DNA of 64,000 nucleotides from Anthocerotibacter panamensis C109 (lineage in GTDB: Bacteria > Cyanobacteriota > Cyanobacteriia > Gloeobacterales > Anthocerotibacteraceae), in contig NZ_CP062698.1 of assembly GCF_018389385.1 (NCBI RefSeq), positions 809,501-873,500 of the forward strand. Direction: 5' to 3'. Positions 26,613 to 34,341 of the stretch are shown here, piece by piece. The first letter of the stretch is position 1. Every line of letters starts with the position of its first letter. The notes beneath the pieces were generated by a model that worked only from the letters and a program-made list of their open reading frames with translations, was not told the origin of the DNA and searched no databases. The position numbers and the translations under genes are program-made.

Positions 26613-27290
26613 TTATGAACGTAGCAGCAGATCGGTGAAACAGAACCCTTCACGCACAACAGTTTCGCCAACCTGCACCGCAATCTCAGAAGCAAACATT
26701 GGCCCTCCATAGCAGAAGGTGTGAAACTCTCCTCGCTCCCCACAGGGGTCGGCTCCAGGAGGTAGATCAGCAAGCAATCCTGTGTCGTAGGTCCGCCCTG
26801 CGAAGGTCTGTGGGAGTTGTTTGAGATCCACACAGGTCAACACAGCGCGTAGCCCACTTGCTAGCATGCGTCGAGCCAACCCCGCAGTGTCCACCGGCGA
26901 ACCCCAGAGGGGAAACAGCGGCTCCACTCCAGTCCCAGAAAGTTGGCGGATACGGTAGTCCCGCACGTCCTCCAAGAACAGGTCGCCGAAGGCCAAGTGG
27001 GTGATCCCTTTTTGCCGCGCATGGCTGAGGGCAACTTCTATCCGCTGTTCGTAGGTTTCGTTGGAACAGGGCCACGGCAGAGGAACTGACCACAGGGGCA
27101 AACCCGCCGCTGTAGCCTGAGCTTCAACCAAGGAACGGCGGACAGAATGCATCGCCACTCGGTCCACAGCCTCGTCCAAGGTCGTCAACAGGCCCACGAC
27201 TTCAAGTGCTAGTTGCTGTCGCAGGAGGTGCAAAGCCCAAGCGCTGTCCTTCCCCGAACTCCAAGAGAGCAAGACGCGGCGCGGGATCAT
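26613..27290 (-). CDS. PP-loop ATPase, diphthine-ammonia ligase-like (MJ0570 family)
   Basis: 225 residues. The PP-loop SSGKDSAWAL (about 11-20) binds ATP for adenylation. Downstream are FGDLFLEDVRDYR and SGLRAVLTCVDLKQLPQTFA, and the family-typical end with DPCGERGEFHTF, a region conserved in the diphthamide-synthesis Dph6/MJ0570 group. Bacteria lack diphthamide, so the real substrate is uncertain; bacterial members are annotated as ATP-binding proteins of unknown role. The gene is monocistronic in appearance, with a small conserved gene immediately upstream on the same strand. Confidence 0.82.
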   Translation of the reverse strand: MIPRRVLLSWSSGKDSAWALHLLRQQLALEVVGLLTTLDEAVDRVAMHSVRRSLVEAQATAAGLPLWSVPLPWPCSNETYEQRIEVALSHARQKGITHLAFGDLFLEDVRDYRIRQLSGTGVEPLFPLWGSPVDTAGLARRMLASGLRAVLTCVDLKQLPQTFAGRTYDTGLLADLPPGADPCGERGEFHTFCYGGPMFASEIAVQVGETVVREGFCFTDLLLRS

Positions 27291-27325
27291 AGGGCCACCA
27301 AGGGGATCGTCATCAGGAGTAGCAT

Positions 27326-27499
27326 TCAGGTCGCAGCTACCGGCAAGAGCACTGCTTCGATTGTGACGCTGTCAGCTTCCACTTTGGTAATAGCCCAGCG
27401 TAGCGGTTCACCCTGAGCCGCTAATTCCGTCTCCAGGGCAGGGACGAGTTGGTGGAGGGGGAGCAGGGCCATTTCGAGTTCAACAAACTGTGTGCACAT
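27326..27499 (-). CDS. Small conserved hypothetical protein, 57 aa
   Basis: An open frame of 58 codons from the ATG at 27499: MCTQFVELEMALLPLHQLVP, then a short acidic helix, GEPLRWAITKVEAD and a hydrophobic VEAVLLPVA end. The pattern of a helix, an RWAIT strand and a VEAV strand looks like a small conserved cyanobacterial protein; I recall no function. Its bases read as normal coding DNA (GC-rich third positions), and it sits 35 nt upstream of the PP-loop ATPase gene, same strand, so they may be co-transcribed. Confidence 0.6.
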   Translation of the reverse strand: MCTQFVELEMALLPLHQLVPALETELAAQGEPLRWAITKVEADSVTIEAVLLPVAAT

Positions 27500-27583
27500 T
27501 GCCTTTCGCCGCTCTTGGTAAAACTACGGGACCCTAACGTTTGCTGTACTCCTGGACGGCTGGACTCGCTATCCTAGGAGGAT

Positions 27584-28060
27584 ATGCGTACGGTAATGCC
27601 CAAGAAGTTCTCCTGGATTTTAGCAGACCATCTGGCTGTGGGCTCATGCCCTTCCCCTTCGAGCCTCTTGCATCTGCGCGAGGCGGGCATCACGGCGGTC
27701 CTGTCGTTGACCGAGCCGCACGAGGCCAACCTCCCCGAAGAACTAGCCTATAACTTTGTCTGGCAGCGCGTTCCCATCCCCGATGGCTTCTTGGGCGGGG
27801 TACCCTCCGTGGGCCACTTTGTGCGGGGAGTGCAGACCCTCCAGCGTTGGCGCGAGCGCAATAATGTTTTGTATGTCCACTGCATGGCCGGGATCGGACG
27901 CTCCGCCTCAATGTGCGTCGCCTATCTGTGTCGGACCCAAAACCTCTCTTACCCTGAAGCGCTGACCCTAGTCAAGACAGCCCATCCCATTGCCGCTCCC
28001 GACTCAAATCAGGAGCGTGTCCTACAGGAGTACCTCAATCTCGATGCGACCCTGGGTTAG
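27584..28060 (+). CDS. Dual-specificity-type protein tyrosine phosphatase
   Basis: 158 residues (start at 27584, or MPKKFSW at 27596). The active-site loop is HCMAGIGRS (His99, Cys100, Arg106), the Cx5R signature. The upstream SLTEPHE and VPIPDG positions fit the general-acid loop of cysteine phosphatases. The small size and lack of signal peptide indicate a cytoplasmic enzyme that removes phosphate from Tyr (or Ser/Thr) or from a small substrate. AGGAGG lies just upstream of the first ATG. The next gene overlaps by 17 nt, so the two form an operon. Confidence 0.85.
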   Translation: MRTVMPKKFSWILADHLAVGSCPSPSSLLHLREAGITAVLSLTEPHEANLPEELAYNFVWQRVPIPDGFLGGVPSVGHFVRGVQTLQRWRERNNVLYVHCMAGIGRSASMCVAYLCRTQNLSYPEALTLVKTAHPIAAPDSNQERVLQEYLNLDATLG

Positions 28061-28742
28061 TTTAGTACTCGCCACCAGCTTGGACGGTAAAATTGCCGCC
28101 CGCCGGGACGCCCGTCCGGGATTTCCCTCAGTCCACGACCAAGCCCATCTAGAGATGCAGGTGAGTTTGGCCGATGCCATGCTGATCGGAGCAGGCACAA
28201 TCCGCGCTTACAGTACCGCCTTCACCGTGCGCCAGCCAGAGCTTTTGGCAGCGCGGGCTGAGCGTGGACAAAAGCCTCAGCCTACGTTAGTCATCGCCTC
28301 GCGGACGTTGGACCTCAGTCTCGATTGGCCCCTGTTTCGTCAACCCCTTGAGCGAATCTTGCTCACCGGGGCCGTGAGCCTACAGCAACAGGCACACTTC
28401 GCCGGTCACGCCCAAGTTCTGGTCGCCGGGGACGCAAAGGGCGTGGATTTTGCACAGGCGCTGACCGAGCTTAAGAAGCGTGGGGTCGAACGTTTGGTCC
28501 TGTTGGGCGGAGGGCAGATTGTGGCTCAATGCTTCGCTCAGGGGCTTGTTGATGAGTGGTGGCTCACACTCTGTCCTGTCATCATTGCCGGGGTCGATGC
28601 CCCTAGCGCAGCAGAGGGGCTGGACTTGCCAGAATTGACCCGAGGCCACTTGGTGGAAGTGCGCCGGATCGAAGATGAGCTATTTCTAAACTATCGCTTT
28701 GCCCCTAGGCAAGAACCTGTGGCGGCTCCAAGCGTAGGGTGA
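28044..28742 (+). CDS. RibD C-terminal/dihydrofolate reductase-like pyrimidine reductase
   Basis: The start is set at the ATG at 28044 (MRPWVSLVLATSLDGKIA), overlapping the phosphatase stop by 17 nt; this gives 232 residues. VSLVLATSLDGKIA, DAMLIGAGTIRA and LVLLGGGQIVAQ, followed by DEWWLTLCPVIIAG, are the hallmarks of the RibD_C reductase fold. This domain reduces the ribosyl moiety in riboflavin synthesis using NADPH. The deaminase half of bifunctional RibD is absent, so this is a stand-alone reductase or a related NADPH enzyme. Its 3' end overlaps the convergent next gene by 38 nt. Confidence 0.82.
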   Translation: MRPWVSLVLATSLDGKIAARRDARPGFPSVHDQAHLEMQVSLADAMLIGAGTIRAYSTAFTVRQPELLAARAERGQKPQPTLVIASRTLDLSLDWPLFRQPLERILLTGAVSLQQQAHFAGHAQVLVAGDAKGVDFAQALTELKKRGVERLVLLGGGQIVAQCFAQGLVDEWWLTLCPVIIAGVDAPSAAEGLDLPELTRGHLVEVRRIEDELFLNYRFAPRQEPVAAPSVG

Positions 28743-29511
28743 AGCGGGGGAAGCGCAACCCCACAAGAGGCTGTCGCTGATCGATGACGCGGTAAGCTCC
28801 TTCAACCCCAGCCCTGACTCTAGTCCGCAACACCGTCGGGTGGCCTTGGCCTTCAAACTCGCTACGGGTATTCCAGTAGAGCCCCTGACGGTAGGTGAGC
28901 ATACCCGAACCGGCAAGCTTGAGGGGGAGCGCGAAATTTTTAAAGTTTTGGAGTACGGGGGCGAGCCATTCAGGTTCGGGGATCTCTTGCAGCGTGGGCA
29001 CAGCAGTGGCTGTGAGAAACGGCTCCTGTTCGCCCTCTTGCACAACCGCAAACTCGGCTTCGCCCGCGAGGTCTTCAGGCCAGCGGTAGGTGAAGCGGGT
29101 GATCCCCTTAGGCAAGCCCCAATTGACCCGACCATTGATCCTTGAGGTCTCGGAGTCCACGTCGATATTGGTGACCCACAGCCCTAGCGCAGAGCGGTAA
29201 CGTACCAGCGCAGGAGCGAGCACCAGCTCGTTGTAGGAGCCTATCGGCGTCTGGTCATAACAGATAAATAAGACCGCCCCGAGGCTATATCCAGGCCAAG
29301 TCTGCACGATGTCCACGTCTTGAGGGATGTAGGGGCGAACCAAGTCCACAGGAAATTGGGCGAATTCTAGAACGCTCTGACCCTGCATGGTCCAAGGCGG
29401 GCCAACCACAGCCGGGTCTGTCGGATCGAGTCCCGCTACCGGGTCTGTGGGTGGGGCAGTGCCGCGCACCAGGAGTTCCGGCAATAAACCACTGAAAAAA
29501 GAGGCAACCAT
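28705..29511 (-). CDS. Acetoacetate decarboxylase family protein
   Basis: About 268 residues from MVASFFSG (29511); an ATG 18 codons earlier is possible but leads with unlikely sequence. The central part (GYSLGAVLFICYD, then NELVLAPALV, and RVNWGLPKGITRF) matches the acetoacetate decarboxylase fold, where a lysine near the PKG element forms the Schiff base in true enzymes. Many family members of unknown substrate occur in cyanobacteria and lack proven decarboxylase activity. It is cytoplasmic, with no operon partner on this strand. Confidence 0.7.
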   Translation of the reverse strand: MVASFFSGLLPELLVRGTAPPTDPVAGLDPTDPAVVGPPWTMQGQSVLEFAQFPVDLVRPYIPQDVDIVQTWPGYSLGAVLFICYDQTPIGSYNELVLAPALVRYRSALGLWVTNIDVDSETSRINGRVNWGLPKGITRFTYRWPEDLAGEAEFAVVQEGEQEPFLTATAVPTLQEIPEPEWLAPVLQNFKNFALPLKLAGSGMLTYRQGLYWNTRSEFEGQGHPTVLRTRVRAGVEGAYRVIDQRQPLVGLRFPRFTLRLEPPQVLA

Positions 29512-29607
29512 AGGACATGACCCAGACGAGGAATGCGTGGACCAGCCTAGCAAAAGGAGCTGCAAAGTTTCCCTCCCCCAAGGAACAAAACCTGTGCCCT
29601 AAAGCGG

Positions 29608-30009
29608 CTATACCTCATGCTGTTCGATTATTTGTTTGAGCCGCTTGAGTGCTTGAGCATCCAGGGCTTCGTTCTCCAGCACATGGAGTACCAGCAGTTC
29701 TGGGGAGTTGTTAAAGAAGCGACCCATCATATGGCGAACAGTACTGCGGCAGGCTTCGTCCCGGTTGAGCACTGGATGATAGACAAAGGCGCGGCCCTTT
29801 TCAGTATGGCGCACGTAGCCTTTTTGTTCGAGGATACGCAGCGTGGTCAAGACGGTGCTATAGGCCAGAGGCGACCCATTGGGCAGCGCTTCTACCACTT
29901 CACCGACCGTCGCGCAGCTTCGTTTCCAGAGAATCTCCATCAACCGCACTTCCGCTTCGGTCAACGTTGGGGATTTCTTCCTTGCCACCTCCAGCCCCCT
30001 CTTTGGCAC
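29608..30009 (-). CDS. BlaI/MecI/CopY family transcriptional repressor
   Basis: 133 residues. An N-terminal winged helix (LTEAEVRLMEILW, then STVLTTLRILEQKGYVRH) and a C-terminal dimerisation helix are as in BlaI/MecI. In Firmicutes these repressors are inactivated by a membrane protease partner of BlaR1 type; none is adjacent here. The nearest downstream gene on this strand starts about 100 nt away and is an acetoacetate decarboxylase-like enzyme. The target is unknown; a copper or stress gene elsewhere is possible. A strong hairpin separates it from the gene upstream. Confidence 0.85.
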   Translation of the reverse strand: MPKRGLEVARKKSPTLTEAEVRLMEILWKRSCATVGEVVEALPNGSPLAYSTVLTTLRILEQKGYVRHTEKGRAFVYHPVLNRDEACRSTVRHMMGRFFNNSPELLVLHVLENEALDAQALKRLKQIIEQHEV

Positions 30010-30045
30010 TACTAAGAAATTAATATTTTAGCGTCAGTACAATAA

Positions 30046-30073
30046 AACCCCGGTCTTGTCCATGCAAGGCCGG
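30046..30073. terminator. Bidirectional intrinsic terminator-like hairpin
   Basis: CCCCGGTCTTG pairs with CAAGGCCGGGG across a 6-nt loop (one G-U type mismatch). It stands between the TerB gene, which ends just to its right, and the start of the BlaI-like gene on the left. An A-rich run (AATAAAA) precedes it, giving a U-rich tail on the minus strand. It probably ends the TerB/nitrogenase-domain transcript. Confidence 0.6.
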
Positions 30074-30091
30074 GGTGGAGTAGAAAAGAAA

Positions 30092-30772
30092 CTAACAGTA
30101 GGGACTCACATCCTCCCCGCACGTATCCGCCAGATAGCACAAGGCCCGGAAGCGAATCCCCGCCAACTGTTCGTAGAGGGGATTGAGCTTACACAAAGGT
30201 GGGATATGGACAATTTGACGGCCAAAAAGCACCACATCCCGCTCGAAGGGGCACTGACCGGGTATTAGCTGACAGAGGAAATGGGCGACTCGGGGATCCT
30301 TGATCTCCAGGCCATCGAGCCAATCCCGAACGGGCTGTAGGACATCGGCTTTGGGGTGAGCGGGTGGTCGCAGCGGGCTAGCAGCAGGGTGAGCCCGTTG
30401 CTCCGCCACCTCACAGGAGGTTGGGCGCAGGGTATCTAATACCGCTACCGGATAGCCCAAGGCAGTGCAAAACTGTTGAAGTAGACGGTCCTCACTAGCA
30501 GAGTAGACCCCATCAGCCAAAGCCACCATGACGGCAGTGCGCAAGAAATCTTCGGTCAAATCAGACGTACTCCCCAACTCAGTAGCCAGCTCTGCGGGTG
30601 AAACGGGTTCCAAGGGTGTGCGTAATAGGGGATGTTCTGGCAGAAGCAGGGCTTCAATGATGTCCTGTTCACTGGAATCAAAATTCCCATCAGCCCAGGC
30701 TATCGTCAATAATCCCCGTAGCCAGATTGCAATCTGACTTGCGGTGTACTGCACACTCATGACGCTATTCAT
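30092..30772 (-). CDS. TerB-like domain fused to Mo-dependent nitrogenase C-terminal domain
   Basis: 226 residues. The first ~120 form a helical TerB/DjlA-like domain with acidic pairs (IAWADGNFDSSEQDII, LADGVYSASEDRLL), probably metal-binding. Residues about 145-226 (PVRDWLDGLEIKDPRVAHFL, QCPFERDV, CKLNPLYEQL, CYLADTCGED) form the Mo-dependent nitrogenase C-terminal domain (PF06967) found alone in many cyanobacteria. This combination is a known cyanobacterial protein type with no proven role, and no nitrogenase genes are nearby. The upstream 575 nt are empty of genes. Confidence 0.82.
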   Translation of the reverse strand: MNSVMSVQYTASQIAIWLRGLLTIAWADGNFDSSEQDIIEALLLPEHPLLRTPLEPVSPAELATELGSTSDLTEDFLRTAVMVALADGVYSASEDRLLQQFCTALGYPVAVLDTLRPTSCEVAEQRAHPAASPLRPPAHPKADVLQPVRDWLDGLEIKDPRVAHFLCQLIPGQCPFERDVVLFGRQIVHIPPLCKLNPLYEQLAGIRFRALCYLADTCGEDVSPYC

Positions 30773-31348
30773 AAATACTTCCCAAACGCAAACTTTTTCG
30801 GTTCACCATTTGATTTTAGGTCCAGGTTATAGGGGAATGTGTAAGCCAGGTTACAGATCCGCAGAACTTCAGAGAACCTTAACAACTACAAAATCTTCCG
30901 TGAGTTTAGAGGGATTAAATACCGCCAAAACTGCTGCTGGACTAAAGTCTAGCCACATATAACACAAATATTTATGATGTTAACTTTGATTGCAAAGAAT
31001 TGATAATACGCAAGGTAAATTTGGTTTTTGCGGGGATCAAGTTGTTGGATTTATTGTTGGGCAACTAACCGGGGGTTCGGAATTATAACAGCACCTTGGC
31101 GCGCTCGGATAGCGAGCGCTGAAAAACTATTGAGGTTTATCGAAAATAGTCCAGCACTAGACCGCCAGAAAGCTATACTTTGATATAGGGGGCACATGAA
31201 ATGGATCTAGGCTCACCAAGGGTTTTCACCATCTAAATTGGACATGACATCATTATTGCCCACCCGCAAGGCATCGCCGGTGCTCCTCCCTGACATGACC
31301 TAGAATATGCTTGAGGCCAAATTCACAGAAGAGCGATAACGGGAGTAT
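30773..31348. other. Intergenic stretch without recognisable gene
   Basis: 576 nt between the TerB gene and the DivIVA-like gene. It is AT-richer than its surroundings and holds a perfect 7-bp inverted repeat GCGCTCG/CGAGCGC at 31101-31119 with no U-run. There is also a pair of direct repeats CCAGGTTATA/CCAGGTTACA near 30821-30856, the latter upstream of the TerB gene. Open frames here lack family resemblance. It probably contains the TerB promoter and the 3' region of the coaD operon. Confidence 0.4.
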
Positions 31349-31915
31349 CTAGCTGTCTTTGTTCAACTGCTGGCGGCCTGCCCGGACCACTTGCAGGAAA
31401 CGGTCCAACTCGCCTTCGAGACGGGCGAGGACACGGTCGGCGTAGGCATCGGCTTCGGCTTGAATACTTTGGGCCTGGGCTTTGCTCTCGGTCAATAGGC
31501 GCTCGGCCTCGGCGCATGTCTTCTCGCGCAGTTCCTCGGCTTGATGCTGGTAGTTCTCCAGTTCTTTGGCGGCTTGGGTACGGATTTGGGCTGCTTGTGC
31601 CTCGACCGCCTTGGTCAGTTCGGCTTCGTCTAAGTAGCGCTCGGCTTCGCGCTCGGCTGCATGGAGGATCTGCTCTCTTTCAGCTTGCACCTGTTCGCGT
31701 AGCGCGTTGGCCTGCTGGCGGGCTTGAGCGAGGATCGTATCCCGAGACTTGAGCAGCTTCTCGGCCTCAGCTAGTTCGGTGGGCAGGTTGATGCGCACCC
31801 GGTCCAGGATGTCCAGAGCCTCTTCTTCATTGATGAAGGTCCGGCCTCCCAGGGGTAGGCGGGGGCTATCCAGGATCAGGCTCTCCAGGCGGTCCAGTTC
31901 CTTCTGAATACTCAT
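31349..31915 (-). CDS. DivIVA-like coiled-coil protein
   Basis: The start is set at MSIQKELDRLE (31915), 4 nt after the coaD stop; longer readings overlap coaD out of frame. This gives 188 residues. A short N-terminal domain with INEEEALDILDRVRINLP is followed by a continuous coiled coil (about residues 55-170) rich in Ala/Glu/Arg/Gln. Cyanobacterial proteins of this design behind coaD are annotated as DivIVA-like or as ATP synthase subunit b-like; there is no N-terminal membrane helix, so the latter is wrong. A role in cell division or shape is likely by analogy only. Confidence 0.65.
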   Translation of the reverse strand: MSIQKELDRLESLILDSPRLPLGGRTFINEEEALDILDRVRINLPTELAEAEKLLKSRDTILAQARQQANALREQVQAEREQILHAAEREAERYLDEAELTKAVEAQAAQIRTQAAKELENYQHQAEELREKTCAEAERLLTESKAQAQSIQAEADAYADRVLARLEGELDRFLQVVRAGRQQLNKDS

Positions 31916-31919
31916 TGCA

Positions 31920-32396
31920 TTACTCCCTAAACTGTTCACGCAAATCGCGCTCGACATGGGGGGGGACCAAATGGCTGACCGGACCACCGAGGCGGGCAAT
32001 CTGACGCACTGTCGAGCTACTTAAAAAACTGTACTCGGCTGCGGTCACCAGAAACACCGTCTCCGCCGCTTCACTCAAGGTCCGATTCGTCTGGGCCATC
32101 TGTAGCTCGTACTCGAAGTCCGAGACCGCCCTTAGCCCCCGAAGCAGCACCCGGCAGTCATGAGCGCGGGCAAATTCCACGGTCAGACCGTCGAAGCTAT
32201 CGACGACCACATTGGGGAGGTGTACCGTAGCTTTCTCAATCTGGGCCTGACGCTGGGCGACCGAAAAGAGCGAGGATTTCCCGCTATCGATAGCCACCGC
32301 CACAATGACCCGCTCATAGAGGCGGCTAGCCCGCTCGATCAGGTCTAGATGGCCGAGGGTTATTGGGTCAAAGCTACCCGGATATAGCGCAATCAC
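31920..32396 (-). CDS. coaD: Phosphopantetheine adenylyltransferase
   Basis: 158 residues, the usual length for CoaD. The nucleotidyltransferase motif TLGH (residues 13-16) follows YPGSFDPI, and the second signature [12 protein letters not shown] lies near 120-131. [18 protein letters not shown] is also diagnostic. It transfers AMP from ATP to 4'-phosphopantetheine, the penultimate step of coenzyme A synthesis, in the cytoplasm. The DivIVA-like gene follows after 4 nt. Confidence 0.95.
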   Translation of the reverse strand: MIALYPGSFDPITLGHLDLIERASRLYERVIVAVAIDSGKSSLFSVAQRQAQIEKATVHLPNVVVDSFDGLTVEFARAHDCRVLLRGLRAVSDFEYELQMAQTNRTLSEAAETVFLVTAAEYSFLSSSTVRQIARLGGPVSHLVPPHVERDLREQFRE

Positions 32397-32434
32397 ATCA
32401 TCCAGGAAATGAGAATACGCTTCATTTTAAGCGG

Positions 32435-33034
32435 TTACGGCCAGTTGTACAGCTTGAGTTGGCTCAATTCCTGGCGCAAGCCTTCAGCCGAAGTGAACAG
32501 AATACCCTCCCAGCCCGTCTTCTGAGCGGCCAAGACATTGGGTTCACGGTCATCGATCAGAATAAACTTTCTGTCAGCATCCCGGCAGCGTTCGGCAAAA
32601 GCCTGGAAACAACGCTGGTCGGGTTTGCGCACGCCACAGGTATAGGAGACGACGTAACCGCTAAAAAAACGGTCCAGGTCGAGCTTGGTGCGGATGTGCT
32701 CAAACCACACGGGATAATTGGAGAGGACCCACAAGGGGTATCCCGCGTGCTTTAACTCCCCCAAGAGGGCTTCCATCCCTGGGACAAAGGCGTAGTACTG
32801 GTAAAAAATTTCGCGTAGTCCCAGTGGGTCCGCCAGCGTCCGCCCGCTCTCGGGTAAATAAAATTGGGACAGGAATGCCTCCTCAGCAATCCACCCGCGC
32901 TCAAAGTCGAGCCAACTTGTCGGGTGCTTTTCCCGGAGTAGCTCCTCCATGGTGGTTCCCAAATAACGGGGCAACGCTTCATAGAAAGGGTCAGTCACGA
33001 CCGTATCCATGAGATCAAAGACCAACACCGCCAT
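32435..33034 (-). CDS. HAD-superfamily hydrolase
   Basis: About 199 residues from MAVLVFDLMDTVV (33034), chosen because motif I should lie at the N-terminus. Motif I is DLMDT: the nucleophile Asp is present, but the usual Asp two residues later is Met, as in a plant/cyanobacterial subgroup and in haloacid dehalogenase-type enzymes. Motif II SNY and motif IV FILIDDREPNV are clear, and a four-helix cap lies between. The substrate is unknown. It starts divergently from the lyase gene, 60 nt away. Confidence 0.8.
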   Translation of the reverse strand: MAVLVFDLMDTVVTDPFYEALPRYLGTTMEELLREKHPTSWLDFERGWIAEEAFLSQFYLPESGRTLADPLGLREIFYQYYAFVPGMEALLGELKHAGYPLWVLSNYPVWFEHIRTKLDLDRFFSGYVVSYTCGVRKPDQRCFQAFAERCRDADRKFILIDDREPNVLAAQKTGWEGILFTSAEGLRQELSQLKLYNWP

Positions 33035-33094
33035 CTGTCTCTCTCGCTGCGCCCCGGATAATGGCACAATGGGACTGCGCCATTATCTCACCCC

Positions 33095-33598
33095 ATGCAG
33101 GATCCCAAACCATTTCTCGAAGCCAATGTGGGCCGGTGGCTGTGCCAGCGCTCCAGCTATTACCTGGAGTTGGGCAAGGACCAGGGGGGTAAGCTGGAGA
33201 TGACCGTCCAATGGCTGGAGCCCACGGACCCTATTGCGCAGCAACTCGCCCTAGACCCGACACAGACGCTAGGAGGCTTGACCCTTTCCTGGAAAGGTAC
33301 CCTCGCGCTGGAAACCCGTCCCTATCTGGGCACCTCCACTTTTCTTCTCGCCCATCCACAGACAGGAGCGGGACTACTCTACGCCCTGCACGGACAAACT
33401 ACCCTCCAAGGGCACTATCGGCTGGAGGGGGAGGCTTTGACCCTAATCCTGAATCAAGGCGAGTTTGCCAGTGAAGAGCGCATCTGGTTTGGTGGCCCCA
33501 ATTTGCGCCTCAGAGCCCTCACCGTCAAGCGCGGCGGGGGGTGGAGCATGGTGAGCTTCTTCTCCGAAATCCGGGCTCAGCCCCCCGCAGATAACTAG
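33095..33598 (+). CDS. CpcS/CpeS-type phycobiliprotein lyase
   Basis: 167 residues, the usual size of S-type lyases. Recognisable elements are GRWLCQRSSYYL near the start, a central lipocalin-like beta barrel, and ERIWFGGPNLRLRA near residues 129-142 followed by SFFSEIR. S-type lyases attach phycocyanobilin to Cys-82/84 of phycobiliproteins and act in the cytoplasm during phycobilisome assembly. No phycobiliprotein genes are in the window. Which of the CpcS/CpcU/CpeS subtypes it is cannot be read from sequence alone. Confidence 0.82.
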   Translation: MQDPKPFLEANVGRWLCQRSSYYLELGKDQGGKLEMTVQWLEPTDPIAQQLALDPTQTLGGLTLSWKGTLALETRPYLGTSTFLLAHPQTGAGLLYALHGQTTLQGHYRLEGEALTLILNQGEFASEERIWFGGPNLRLRALTVKRGGGWSMVSFFSEIRAQPPADN

Positions 33599-33607
33599 CT
33601 GCCCAAA

Positions 33608-33976
33608 CTAGCGGGCAGCCATCGCCGTGGCATCTGAGGTGAGCGCCGCCCGGTCCTCTTCTCCAGTACGTACACGCACCACTCGGCTCACCGGCATGAC
33701 GAAGATCTTGCCATCCCCCACTGTGCCGGTACGGGCTACTGCGACAATGCGGTCTACCAGCAAGTTGGTGACCTCATCAGGAACTACGACTTCGATCTTG
33801 AGCTTTTTGAGGAAACTGACTTCGTAGTGCGCCCCCCGATAGCTGTATTTATTGCCCCGCTGCCGTCCAAAGCCCAGAACTTCGGTTACAGTCATGCCGC
33901 TAATGCCATGTTCGAGCAGGGTGCTACGCACCTCGGATAGCTTTTCGGGACGGATGATGGCTTCAATCTTGTTCAT
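33608..33976 (-). CDS. P-II family nitrogen regulatory protein (GlnB/GlnK paralogue)
   Basis: 122 residues. The start MNKIEAIIRPEKL and DGKIFVMPVSRVVRVRTGEE are typical P-II. The T-loop reads RGNKYSYRGAHYEVSF: Tyr51 is kept but position 49 is Ala, whereas cyanobacterial GlnB has the phosphorylated Ser49, and position 50 is His rather than Glu. So this is probably a divergent paralogue that cannot be phosphorylated in the usual way. P-II trimers sense ATP/ADP and 2-oxoglutarate and bind transporters or enzymes. The divergent neighbours (small membrane protein, universal stress protein) and a nearby APC permease suggest a transport target, which is inference. Confidence 0.85.
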   Translation of the reverse strand: MNKIEAIIRPEKLSEVRSTLLEHGISGMTVTEVLGFGRQRGNKYSYRGAHYEVSFLKKLKIEVVVPDEVTNLLVDRIVAVARTGTVGDGKIFVMPVSRVVRVRTGEEDRAALTSDATAMAAR

Positions 33977-34186
33977 GGGTGCATCTCTCTAGGTCTAGGT
34001 ATGGGCATGCTGATCCCGCATGGCTCCTCTTTTTATTCTACTATTCAGTAGCATATGCTACATAAAGCCCTTGTAAATATTTGCGTAGAGGGCGTGTATT
34101 CCTGAATACCGAAAGGGCGGGGACTGTGATCCCGGATCCGGGCCGCGCTCTACAATAAAAGTAAGGGTCTACTAAGGAGGTGTGCC

Positions 34187-34300
34187 ATGCGCTCCCCGTC
34201 CAGCATCAGCCCTGTCTCAGTCTATATTTTCTTCCTGTGTGTTTGGTTGAGCCTCATCTTGCTGTTGATGCAGCTTCTGTTTACCTTGCCGGTCGTCTAA
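34187..34300 (+). CDS. Tiny single-span membrane protein, 37 aa
   Basis: An ATG at 34187 preceded by the strong ribosome site AAGGAGG (7 nt spacing) opens 37 codons ending TAA at 34298. The peptide starts MRSPSSISPVSVYIFFLCVW and continues with a leucine-rich hydrophobic stretch, one transmembrane helix of about 20-24 residues. It lies 41 nt upstream of the universal stress protein gene on the same strand. A TACAAT box near 34150 and a CCCGGATCCGGG palindrome at 34131-34142 precede it. Inference: a KdpF-like regulator or small partner of the nearby transporter. The family is not recognised. Confidence 0.55.
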   Translation: MRSPSSISPVSVYIFFLCVWLSLILLLMQLLFTLPVV

Positions 34301-34341
34301 GCTTCAACGCGCAGCACTCCCCGTTGCCACAGGAGGCGTGG

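Noticed and set aside
30744-30962. 72-codon frame in the gap after the TerB gene
   Set aside because: It starts inside the TerB gene on the other strand and lacks homology or a ribosome site.
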